From Bacteroides sp. UBA1317 (lineage in GTDB: Bacteria > Bacteroidota > Bacteroidia > Bacteroidales > Bacteroidaceae), in assembly GCA_002307035.1 (NCBI GenBank), contig DBTL01000023.1, forward strand, positions 12,868 through 45,075: a stretch of DNA of 32,208 nt, given 5' to 3'. Positions 21,732-29,666 of the stretch are shown piece after piece. Position 1 is the first letter of the stretch; every line of letters starts with the position of its first letter. The translations under genes were made by a program, and so were the position numbers. Under the pieces are notes generated by a model. That model saw nothing but the letters and a program-made list of their open reading frames with translations, was not told where the DNA came from and searched no databases.

Positions 21732-21938
21732 TTAATTTGTTTTTGTCTTTTTCGCCACTTTAGTTTCAGGCTTCGTTGTTTTAGTGGCCTTGGCAACTTT
21801 CTCCTTAGCCGCTTTCACCTCAGCTTTCTTTGTTGCTGTTTGTTCAACTTTTACTGGTTCTACCTTTTTTACTTTAGGGAATGCATTACTTACACACAAA
21901 ATTGCTACCATAGCAGCTGCAAAAATAATTCTTTTCAT
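21732..21938 (-). CDS. Small secreted Lys/Ala-rich protein, copy C (diverged)
   Basis: The 68-residue product starts MKRIIFAAAMVAILCVSNAF and continues with KVKKVEPVKVEQTATKKAE, clearly homologous to copies A and B but older. The AFAQ cleavage region of A/B is replaced by AFPK, with one residue less, so signal peptidase processing may be altered. The Lys/Ala-rich tail is shorter and richer in Lys and Glu. The start at 21938 matches the other copies; a longer frame reaching 21992 runs through the conserved leader and is unlikely. Confidence 0.7.
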   Translation of the reverse strand: MKRIIFAAAMVAILCVSNAFPKVKKVEPVKVEQTATKKAEVKAAKEKVAKATKTTKPETKVAKKTKTN

Positions 21939-21989
21939 GATCGTAAGTTTTATAGTGAATAATCTTGTTCGTCTTGCCTTTCGACACAA

Positions 21990-22058
21990 CAAAGATAAGG
22001 TGCTTATCTCCCTCCTGTAGTTAGGAATCCATTATAATAAGGTTAGAATTTCGTTAGA
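21990..22058 (-). promoter_or_regulatory. Promoter of gene C with four 11-bp repeats
   Basis: -7 TATCTTTG (21997-21990, minus strand), 23-bp gap (one less than in A and B), then TTAGG, TTATA, TTAGA, TTAGA starting at 22021, 22032, 22043 and 22054, exactly 11 bp apart. Conservation of the spacing where the intervening bases have changed supports function. Confidence 0.7.
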
Positions 22059-22649
22059 AATGAATGATCTTTGTTCTTATTAAGGCTGAAGAGGCGTAGC
22101 GCTAATCCTAATAGCGTTAGTTTAAATTCTTCTTGTTGCTTTTTTATAAACAAAAATAGATTTCGATACGTATTTTAATTTCATATAATATATCGGATCT
22201 GTATATTTATTTTTTTTTAACTGTTAACGGATCGCACGTCTAGTTTATTTTCATACATTTGTCACTAATGTTTATGAAACGATATACCCAGTAAAACCCA
22301 CCAGTATCTTAATAAACGTTCTTTGAAATCATTGATTATCTATTTTATAGTTCGAAGATATTCAGAATATCACGCTTTACAATATTGCTACTTAAAACAC
22401 CTTTATTTGTTCGTTTTTCTATACTTGGTTGCATCTCGTCATCAAGTCAAAAAGTTGATTATGGCTAAAATCTAAAAAACCGAATCTTACTTTTTTAGGA
22501 ATGGGCAACAATGCGTGTAATAGATAATCAGTCAAAGGAAAGAAAATCAGATATATTATAGCATAATAACATAGAACTCGAGTTATGTTATTATGCAAAC
22601 CCTATCGTCACAAGAAATTTTATTATTGTTAATTTAGCAGTGTAGACTG
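22059..22649 (+). promoter_or_regulatory. Long AT-rich leader with promoter and 36-nt palindrome
   Basis: TACATTTG (22254-22261) is a -7 match and would give a leader of nearly 400 nt before the small peptide gene. At 22561-22596 a palindrome with 17-bp arms (GCATAATAACATA[GA]ACTC against GAGTTATGTTATTATGC) has a 2-nt bulge. A CGCTA/TAGCG stem is at 22100-22116. TAATTTAG at 22630-22637 is a one-mismatch -7 element close to the peptide gene. No gene is visible in the rest. Confidence 0.5.
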
Positions 22650-22757
22650 ATGGAAAATTTGAACGATTTTCAAGTGATTAATGCAATCCCCGATAAGGTA
22701 AATGGTGGCAACTTAAGCATGCTGCCCATTCAACTTAATGGAGAAAATACAGTGTAA
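22650..22757 (+). CDS. 35-residue peptide with Gly-Gly motif, candidate secreted-peptide precursor
   Basis: The frame reads MENLNDFQVINAIPDKVNGG, followed by a 15-residue remainder beginning NLSMLPIQ. Length and a Gly-Gly at 19-20 are those of Bacteroidales natural-product or bacteriocin precursors with double-glycine leaders. The gene lies 72 bp before the GLPGLI gene in the same direction, after a long leader. No peptidase-containing ABC transporter or modifying enzyme lies nearby, and no strong ribosome site is visible, so chance cannot be excluded. The interpretation is inference. Confidence 0.45.
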   Translation: MENLNDFQVINAIPDKVNGGNLSMLPIQLNGENTV

Positions 22758-22829
22758 GAAGCGTCGGCATAAGCTTATTGTTGTTAGTAAAAAGAAATTA
22801 TCTCTATTTATTATAGTAAAAAAAATATC

Positions 22830-23561
22830 ATGAATACAAAAAACATTCTTCTCCTTTCATTTGCCCTTTTTTCATCAAACTTATTTGCTCAAGGCATTAA
22901 AGTTGTTTACCAAGAAGAGATGCGGGCATCAGTTCAAATCAATGGGTCGGGGGGCATTTCCTCAAAACAAGGCAGAGTCTCTAAAAAAGAAATGGTTCTG
23001 CTCTATAATAAAGGAGAAAGCATCTATGAGCCTATTGCAAACAAATCAGAAGAAGAAACATTACCTGTTCAAGACAATCCCGGAATGAAAATTGTGATGA
23101 TGGGGAATGATGTCAAGGTATATAAAAATCAAAAGACTAAAGAGGCTATCTCGGAAGATTTTATAATGGACAAAAGGTTCCTAATCGTAGATTCCTTGAT
23201 GAGTTTTGATTGGCAGTTAATAAATGAAGAGATGGAGATCAATGGGCATAAGTGCAAAAAGGCCACTGATAAATCGGGGCAAACGACTGCATGGTACTGT
23301 CCGGATATTCCGGTCAACGATGGCCCATATATCTTTTGGGGTCTTCCGGGTTTAATCATTCAATTGGAACATCAGAACAAAAGAGTTACTGCGATAGATG
23401 TTGCACAAATCAACGATGCTGAAGATCAAATAGAAAAGCCTAAGGATGGCAAAAAGGTTACTCGGAAAGAATTTGGCGAAATTATGATGAAAAAGATGAA
23501 AGAAATGGGTATACCTTCAACTGGAGGACCAAATGTCAAAGTAAACATAATTCAAAGATAA
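22830..23561 (+). CDS. GLPGLI family secreted protein
   Basis: The 243-residue protein has a signal peptide (MNTKNILLLSFALFSSNLFA) and the family motif at residues 171-176 in PYIFWGLPGLIIQLEHQ; the usual partner motif KATxxFRGRxWxAWYCPDIPV is seen in the form KKATDKSGQTTAWYCPDIPV. GLPGLI (TIGR01200-type) proteins are restricted to Bacteroidota, periplasmic, and generally encoded next to TonB-type barrel proteins. Function is unknown. The next gene starts 10 bp after its stop, so both are one operon. Confidence 0.9.
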   Translation: MNTKNILLLSFALFSSNLFAQGIKVVYQEEMRASVQINGSGGISSKQGRVSKKEMVLLYNKGESIYEPIANKSEEETLPVQDNPGMKIVMMGNDVKVYKNQKTKEAISEDFIMDKRFLIVDSLMSFDWQLINEEMEINGHKCKKATDKSGQTTAWYCPDIPVNDGPYIFWGLPGLIIQLEHQNKRVTAIDVAQINDAEDQIEKPKDGKKVTRKEFGEIMMKKMKEMGIPSTGGPNVKVNIIQR

Positions 23562-23571
23562 TATATCCTGG

Positions 23572-26250
23572 ATGGTATTCAGATCATTGCTGTTATTTCT
23601 AAGCTTATTCTTCTCATTGGATACATTTGCTCAGATCATTTCGGGTAATGTATCTGACGGTGATCATAAGCTTATAGCTTATGCTGCGGTCAATATATTG
23701 CAAAAGAACGATTCGTCAATTGTAAATTATGCCACAACTAACGATCATGGCTTCTATAAGATAAGCCTGCCTGCAGAGGGAGAATTTATACTGAAAGTCA
23801 GCTCTCTGGGGTATGCTTCTACTTATCAAAGAATCGTTTTAGTTAAGGGGCAAGATACATATGCGAATATCGTTCTGATGGAAAAGCCTTACTCCCTGAA
23901 AGAAATAACAGTAAAAGGACATTACAGGGGAGTAAGGTATGGCAATGATACGGTTCGCTATGATGTGAAAGCATTTACGGATGGTTCGGAAGTGGTACTG
24001 GGAGATGTGTTGAGCAAATTACCCGGCATCGAAGTCGATTCAAAAGGAGGTGTTAAAGCACAGGGCAAAAATGTGGATAAGATTCTGCTGGATGGACAAG
24101 AGTATTTTGCCGGAAATGCTCAAATGGCTACAAAGAATCTTTCGGCTGATATAGCCGAGAGTGTAGAAGTTTTGAATAATTATAGCGAATATTCTATGTT
24201 AGGCGGTTTCCAATCGAGTGAACAGACCGTTATAAATGTAGGAGTAAATAAAAGCAAGTATGGTAAGATCTCCGGCGATGTTACAGGTGGTGCCGGGGTA
24301 GATAACAGATATAATCTGAAAGGCAATTTAATGCAATTAAATTCAAAATCGATGATCTCTGTTTTAGGTGCACTAAACAATACGGGTGAAGAGGTTTTTA
24401 ACATTGATGACTATTTCCGTCTGCAAGGAGGTGTCAATGAGGTAATGGGTAAAAGTGGGAAAATCGATTTATCGGAAGAGGAGCAGAGACTATTATTTCC
24501 TCAAAATAATACTTACTCCAGAGATAATGGACTGTTCGCAATCAATTATTCATATCAACCCAAATCGAATTTTAAATTAAATACTTATGTCTTATATAAT
24601 AAAGATAAGACAAAGTCAGAAGAGCTAAACAATTATAAATATTATTTATCCAACAAATCCGTTTTTAAAACTCAGGAAAATATTCAATCTGTAAACAATA
24701 ATTCTTTGATAAGTGGGTATTTAAAATTGAATTATTCTCCGTCTAAAACACTCTCATTGGTCTATAAAGGGCTCATTTCGGGTTCACAAATGAAGGAAGA
24801 AAGTGAATATAACAACCTGATGGACAACTCACAAATTAATACGAATGGGAGGAAAAATATAACACCAATCCGCACTCAGCATAGGGCAATGATGATGAAA
24901 TCTTTTGGTAAAAACATCCTGCTTACAAATGCAAGAATTAATTATAATAATAACCCTCTTCGTTACAATATCGTAACAGATTCATTGCTACTACCCATCC
25001 CGTTAACAAAAGAGGAAGAGTTGTATTATGGCGAACAAAAGACGAGGAAAAACACGCTGTCAGGAGAGATTTCGTCTGCTTACTTTTATCGGATCAACAA
25101 GAACTATTTTTTACAACAGGCATTAGGCGTTGATTATGAATCGCAAAAATACACTTCCGATATTTATGATAAGGTAGCAGGAAGTAGTTTACTCTTGCAA
25201 GATGATTCTTTACATAATGATCTCATTTCTCGGAATTATGACTATTATGCTAGCCTCGACTTAATAAAGAATACCGGTTTTCTCCGATTTAAACTCGGAT
25301 TATCGGCCCATGTCTATAACCAAATAGGAAATATCAAGTATAAAATCAATGACAGAAATTTATTTCGGATGAATCCGTTAATTGAGATCTCTCTGGTTTT
25401 CAGTCCAAAGCATCGATTAAACGCCGCTTTTTCCAGAAAATTCTCTTCGAATGATATAGAGGGATATATTGATGGAATAACGTTTAACTCATATAATTCA
25501 TATAACAGGGAGGGTAATCTTAACCGCTTCTTTAATTATAAATATACCGGCAACTTTAGTTATAACTTTTTTGACGCTTTTTCAAATACCACAATTATTG
25601 CTAGCGGTGCGTATGAGAAAGAGAAAGATAATAAAACATTAGATCAGGTACAAAAAGGGGCGCTTACTGAAACGAATTATACCACTTCATCCCCAACTGA
25701 AAATCTATTTGCAAGTCTGTATATAACGAAAGGTCTTGATTTTATTCCGTGGCTGATTGATATAAATGCCAGCTATTCGAATCGGAATTATAACAGTTAT
25801 TTATCCGGTAACCTGAATAAGATAGAGACGGAGCGAATTACAACTCAGACAAATTTGCATAGTCGTTATGATTTTCCACTCAATGCTGAATTTTGGGCAA
25901 AGATAGAGCATGTTACTAATAGCGCTACATTAACGAATAATGCGATGTACAATATACAGAAATATGGTACTAAATTAAAACTTAAAGCGAATGAGAAATT
26001 GTATATAGAATCGGAACTTGAATTTATACAGAACAAACTACCATCTTATAAACAAAATGTATATATGCTGAATGGTATGATAAAATATTCATTCAATAAG
26101 AAAATGGCAGTACAACTCAAAGGCTATAATATGCTGAATATTAAAAACCAAACATGGAGAAGTCTCTCATTCAGCAATAACTATGAAGTGGAAAGATACT
26201 ATCATCAAATTCCAGGTTATGTAATTCTCTCTATGAATTGTCGATTTTAA
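23572..26250 (+). CDS. TonB-dependent-receptor-like outer-membrane barrel protein
   Basis: The 892-residue protein has a signal peptide (MVFRSLLLFLSLFFSLDTFA), a carboxypeptidase-regulatory-like beta-sandwich (about residues 22-105; NVSDGDHKLIAYAAVNI, LKVSSLGYAS), a plug-like domain (about 112-220; VLGDVLSKLPGIEVDSKGGV, ILLDGQEYFAGN) and a barrel made of alternating strands to the C-terminal MNCRF. No TonB box can be assigned with confidence. It forms an operon with the GLPGLI gene and probably transports or assembles something with it. The stop codon overlaps the end of the convergent DUF3089 gene by 4 bp. Confidence 0.85.
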   Translation: MVFRSLLLFLSLFFSLDTFAQIISGNVSDGDHKLIAYAAVNILQKNDSSIVNYATTNDHGFYKISLPAEGEFILKVSSLGYASTYQRIVLVKGQDTYANIVLMEKPYSLKEITVKGHYRGVRYGNDTVRYDVKAFTDGSEVVLGDVLSKLPGIEVDSKGGVKAQGKNVDKILLDGQEYFAGNAQMATKNLSADIAESVEVLNNYSEYSMLGGFQSSEQTVINVGVNKSKYGKISGDVTGGAGVDNRYNLKGNLMQLNSKSMISVLGALNNTGEEVFNIDDYFRLQGGVNEVMGKSGKIDLSEEEQRLLFPQNNTYSRDNGLFAINYSYQPKSNFKLNTYVLYNKDKTKSEELNNYKYYLSNKSVFKTQENIQSVNNNSLISGYLKLNYSPSKTLSLVYKGLISGSQMKEESEYNNLMDNSQINTNGRKNITPIRTQHRAMMMKSFGKNILLTNARINYNNNPLRYNIVTDSLLLPIPLTKEEELYYGEQKTRKNTLSGEISSAYFYRINKNYFLQQALGVDYESQKYTSDIYDKVAGSSLLLQDDSLHNDLISRNYDYYASLDLIKNTGFLRFKLGLSAHVYNQIGNIKYKINDRNLFRMNPLIEISLVFSPKHRLNAAFSRKFSSNDIEGYIDGITFNSYNSYNREGNLNRFFNYKYTGNFSYNFFDAFSNTTIIASGAYEKEKDNKTLDQVQKGALTETNYTTSSPTENLFASLYITKGLDFIPWLIDINASYSNRNYNSYLSGNLNKIETERITTQTNLHSRYDFPLNAEFWAKIEHVTNSATLTNNAMYNIQKYGTKLKLKANEKLYIESELEFIQNKLPSYKQNVYMLNGMIKYSFNKKMAVQLKGYNMLNIKNQTWRSLSFSNNYEVERYYHQIPGYVILSMNCRF

Positions 26251-27371
26251 TCCATGCGCGCATGGAACGTATCCACTCTCAAACGCACATTCTCACGAAT
26301 ATCCATCCAAAACAGATTATAATCGAAAGAATGCAGGTTCCTCATCTGTTTGGTCACTTTGGACGAAAAGTCCGACAAAGAAACCCATAACACTTTCGAG
26401 GTCGGTTCAATCCTTGCGCTAACCTCGTGAGGCAATAGTTTGTTGAGACTCAGCAGCATACCTGCATTTTGCTCTTTGGTAACCGCTTCGGTTGATGCAG
26501 CCCATGTCAGCGGATTGACACAAAGTGAATCGCCCTTTTCTACCTTCACCGATTGTGGCAATTCGCCTTCGAGGTAGCTACGCCAGCCAACAAAACAGCC
26601 TATGGCATCGGGTGTTTCGCCCAGCGGAAGATGTTTGAACACATCCACAGGCAGTTGATGACCCACCAGATAAGCACAAACCAATTGCTGCTGTAGCGGT
26701 TTGCCGTCAAAATAATCTTGCAGCAAACGAATGGCGTGCAAGGTGCCTTGGCTGTGTGCGGCAATCACAATTGGGCGCCCTTGATTATGGTGCGTGAGGT
26801 AGTGCTCAAAAGATTCTTTTATATCGCTATAAGCCAAGTCGAGGGCTCGCTGTGTGGCATCCGACGTTCGGGCAAAGAAACCTTTAATGTGAACCTGCCT
26901 GTAGCGCGGGGCAAACACACGGCAAGTGGCGTTAAAAGCCGTGGCCTGATTGAGAACGGCTCGCATATCGGTTAAATGATTTAGCGTCGTGTCGTTCAGG
27001 TCGGCGTTCCACGGAGTATTTTTCATCGATTCAATGAGTTGACGCTTATCGCTTACGTCACTCAAGATGGTCAGCGGATTGAGTCCGCTCAAGAAAGTTG
27101 TGGGATGAAGATAGAACACATCGGCCGTTTGGTTCTTTTCTTCTCCTTTTAGAAACGACGGAATGCTGTCCGCCGCATTTTGTTTGTCGGGAGAGGCCGC
27201 CCAGTAGAACGGATTGCTATAATCTGGTGTCGGACCCGAGTTGGGAGTCGCCTCTTTATCGAGCATCCGGCCCACGTAGTTTTGAATAAATGGTCCTTTC
27301 TCGCCATCTGCCGACTCATTTGCCGCACTGGCAAGCATTAATGTGGTGATTGTTGCCCCTCTATTGCTCAT
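26247..27371 (-). CDS. DUF3089 alpha/beta-hydrolase-like protein
   Basis: The 374-residue protein has DYSNPFYWAASPDKQNAADS, TADVFYLHPTTF and the nucleophile elbow IAAHSQGTLH (Ser207), then LVGHQLPVD, all in DUF3089 order. The family is predicted to be serine hydrolases of unknown substrate. Unlike many Bacteroides members there is no lipoprotein signal at the N-terminus (MSNRGATITTLMLAS), so it may be cytoplasmic or the N-terminus may be altered. A TATCTTTG -7 element lies 30 bp upstream and gives a short leader. Confidence 0.85.
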   Translation of the reverse strand: MSNRGATITTLMLASAANESADGEKGPFIQNYVGRMLDKEATPNSGPTPDYSNPFYWAASPDKQNAADSIPSFLKGEEKNQTADVFYLHPTTFLSGLNPLTILSDVSDKRQLIESMKNTPWNADLNDTTLNHLTDMRAVLNQATAFNATCRVFAPRYRQVHIKGFFARTSDATQRALDLAYSDIKESFEHYLTHHNQGRPIVIAAHSQGTLHAIRLLQDYFDGKPLQQQLVCAYLVGHQLPVDVFKHLPLGETPDAIGCFVGWRSYLEGELPQSVKVEKGDSLCVNPLTWAASTEAVTKEQNAGMLLSLNKLLPHEVSARIEPTSKVLWVSLSDFSSKVTKQMRNLHSFDYNLFWMDIRENVRLRVDTFHARMD

Positions 27372-27400
27372 CGATTTTTCTTTTTTTTGGTTATTCTATG

Positions 27401-27408
27401 CAAAGATA
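27401..27408 (-). promoter_or_regulatory. -7 element for the DUF3089 gene
   Basis: TATCTTTG on the minus strand, perfect match to the consensus. Confidence 0.55.
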
Positions 27409-27524
27409 TAATTTAGAATAAAACAAAATAAGCTCTAACTTGTTGAATTATACAGTGTGTTCTTTATTTAATGTGTGCGAGCACGAAGTTTAATTGTTAC
27501 TTTAAATAATATATAATAAGCGTT

Positions 27525-28874
27525 ATGAAATATGATATTGGAATTATAGGAGGAGGCCCTGCAGGATATAATGCGGGCGAGAAAGCTGCTGCAAGCGGTC
27601 TGAAAACAGTTCTTTTTGAGAAAAATGAAGTTGGAGGCGTTTGCTTAAACGAGGGTTGCATACCTTCTAAAACATTACTTTATTCAGCTAAATTATTAGA
27701 TAATGCCAAGAGTTCGGCCAAATACGGAATTTTGGTGGAAGGTTCTCCTTCGTTTGATTTGGATAAAATCATTGCTCGCAAGAACAAGACAGTGAAGAAA
27801 TTGACCATGGGGGTTAAGATGAAACTGACCTCTGCGGGCGCTACCGTTGTGCAAGGTGAAGCGGCTGTTGCGGGTGAAGAAGGCGGAGAGATTCTGCTGA
27901 CTTGCAATGGCGAACAGTATGAGGTGAAATATCTGCTGCTTTGTGCGGGCTCGGAAACGGTTATCCCGCCTATCAAAGGGCTTTCGGACATCGATTTCTG
28001 GACTTCGAAAGAGGCATTGGACAATAAAATGGTGCCTAAATCGCTTGCCATTATTGGTGGCGGAGTGATCGGGATGGAGTTTGCTTCGTTCTTCAACAGC
28101 ATTGGCGTAAAAGTGAGCGTTATAGAGATGATGCCGGAGATATTGGGTGTGATGGATAATGAATCATCGGCCATGCTTCGGGCGGAATACGCCAAAAAGG
28201 GAATCTCTTTTTATCTTGGAGCGAAAGTCACGGAGGTGAACGCGCATCAGGTGATTATTGAAAAAGGGGGCAAAACCCAAGAGATTGAGGCCGAAAAGAT
28301 ATTGGTTAGCGTAGGCCGTAAAGCGGTTCTCAACACGATCGGTGCGGATAAGCTGAACTTGGAGCTTCAGAGCCGTGGTGTGAAGGTGAACGAATATATG
28401 CAAACTTCGCATCCGAATGTATATGCAGCGGGAGATATCACCGGATATTCCATGCTTGCTCATACGGCTATTCGTGAGGCGGAAGTGGCGATTAACCACA
28501 TCGTAGGGGTAGACGACCAAATGAGCTATGATGCCATTCCGGGTGTTGTTTATACGAATCCGGAAATGGCCGGAGTAGGAAAGACTGAAGAAGAGGTGAA
28601 AGCTTCCGGAATAAAATATAGTGTACTGAAACTACCGATGGCTTATGCCGGACGTTTCATCGCTGAAAACGAGACGGGCAACGGATATTGCAAACTGATC
28701 GTTGATGAAGCCGAACGAATCATTGGATGCCACATGGTAGGCAATCCTGCTTCGGAACTTATCGTTTCGGTGGGTATCGCTATTGAACATAAGTTTACAG
28801 TGGAAGATTTTAAGCGGATCATTTTTCCGCATCCAACTGTGGGCGAAATTATACACGAAAGTTTATCTATTTGA
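27525..28874 (+). CDS. lpdA: Dihydrolipoyl dehydrogenase (E3)
   Basis: The 449-residue flavoprotein reoxidises the dihydrolipoyl arms of 2-oxoacid dehydrogenase complexes, passing electrons via FAD to NAD. Seen: the FAD-binding GIIGGGPAGYNAG (residues 6-18), the redox-active disulfide C40-C45 in GGVCLNEGCIPSKT, the NAD-binding AIIGGGVIGMEFAS, the FAD-contact VYAAGDI and the dimer-interface catalytic pair H436/E441 in FPHPTVGE. It is the first gene of the complex operon; I see no strong -7 element, and a GTGC-GA-GCAC palindrome at 27475-27484 is the only notable upstream element. Confidence 0.95.
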   Translation: MKYDIGIIGGGPAGYNAGEKAAASGLKTVLFEKNEVGGVCLNEGCIPSKTLLYSAKLLDNAKSSAKYGILVEGSPSFDLDKIIARKNKTVKKLTMGVKMKLTSAGATVVQGEAAVAGEEGGEILLTCNGEQYEVKYLLLCAGSETVIPPIKGLSDIDFWTSKEALDNKMVPKSLAIIGGGVIGMEFASFFNSIGVKVSVIEMMPEILGVMDNESSAMLRAEYAKKGISFYLGAKVTEVNAHQVIIEKGGKTQEIEAEKILVSVGRKAVLNTIGADKLNLELQSRGVKVNEYMQTSHPNVYAAGDITGYSMLAHTAIREAEVAINHIVGVDDQMSYDAIPGVVYTNPEMAGVGKTEEEVKASGIKYSVLKLPMAYAGRFIAENETGNGYCKLIVDEAERIIGCHMVGNPASELIVSVGIAIEHKFTVEDFKRIIFPHPTVGEIIHESLSI

Positions 28875-28886
28875 TGAAGTCGCTTT

Positions 28887-29660
28887 ATGATTTGTATTAA
28901 TAGCCCGATTACGGATCCATACTTTAACTTGGCGGCGGAAGAATTTCTGCTGAAAAACTTCACTGAAGATGTCTTCATGGTGTGGCAAAGTGAGCCCTCT
29001 GTGATTATCGGAAGACACCAAGACGTGCAAGCCGAGGTGAATCTTGCTTTGGCAAGGGAGCATGAGATCAAGATAGCCCGACGCAGTTCGGGGGGTGGCG
29101 CTGTGTATGATGATTTGGGCAATGTCAATCTTACTTTTATAGAGAATAGCAAGAATCCTGATTTCGGCAAATTCTCAACCCTGATGATCGACTTTTTGAA
29201 AACATTAGGATTGAATGCTGAGGTCGACGCACGTAGAGGATTGACTGTAAAGGGGTTAAAAATCTCAGGCAGCGCACAATCTATCTTTGGAGGCAGAATC
29301 TTGTTTCATGCTTCACTCTTGTTTTCAACCAATCTGTCAATGCTTACTTCGGTGTTAGAGGGCGATTTAAGTGCGTTGGAGCAACTCTCCGACACGAAGA
29401 GAAGAAGCTATGTGAAATCTGTAAAAAGTAAGGTAACTAATATTGTTCAACATCTGGATCAGCCGATGCAAATGAACGAATTCAAAGAACTGATAATAAA
29501 AGAGATGATGGCTCAAGAGGGGCCTACTAATATATATACTTTCAGTGAGCAGGACAAGATGAAGATTGCTTTGCTGAGGGATGAAAAATACAAAACTCCA
29601 AGCTGGAATTTAGGGCTAAATCGCTTGGATAATTCTTATTCAGTCAATTTAAAAACTTAA
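28887..29660 (+). CDS. lplA: Lipoate-protein ligase, short form
   Basis: The 257-residue protein has the catalytic core of lipoate/octanoate-protein transferases: RRSSGGGAVYDDLGNVNLTF (residues 65-84) binds the acyl-adenylate, and K125 in GLKISGSAQ is the conserved lysine. It attaches lipoate to E2 lipoyl domains. It lacks the full C-terminal accessory domain of E. coli LplA (338 residues), so it may be a LplA-like core enzyme that needs a partner or an already activated substrate. It is between E3 and E2, 12 and 6 bp from its neighbours. Confidence 0.85.
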   Translation: MICINSPITDPYFNLAAEEFLLKNFTEDVFMVWQSEPSVIIGRHQDVQAEVNLALAREHEIKIARRSSGGGAVYDDLGNVNLTFIENSKNPDFGKFSTLMIDFLKTLGLNAEVDARRGLTVKGLKISGSAQSIFGGRILFHASLLFSTNLSMLTSVLEGDLSALEQLSDTKRRSYVKSVKSKVTNIVQHLDQPMQMNEFKELIIKEMMAQEGPTNIYTFSEQDKMKIALLRDEKYKTPSWNLGLNRLDNSYSVNLKT

Positions 29661-29666
29661 AAACGT

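Noticed and set aside
22300..22340. GTTCTTTGAAATCATTG in the leader considered as an rRNA operon leader
   Set aside because: No rRNA gene follows; a short likeness to the Bacteroides rRNA leader is not enough.
22441..22540. Short frames (MAKI, MGNNACNR) in the AT-rich leader considered as further peptide genes
   Set aside because: They are only a few codons long, show no leader motif and no ribosome site.
27475..27484. GTGC-GA-GCAC palindrome upstream of lpdA as a regulator site
   Set aside because: A 10-bp palindrome is expected often by chance and has no second copy or consensus partner here.
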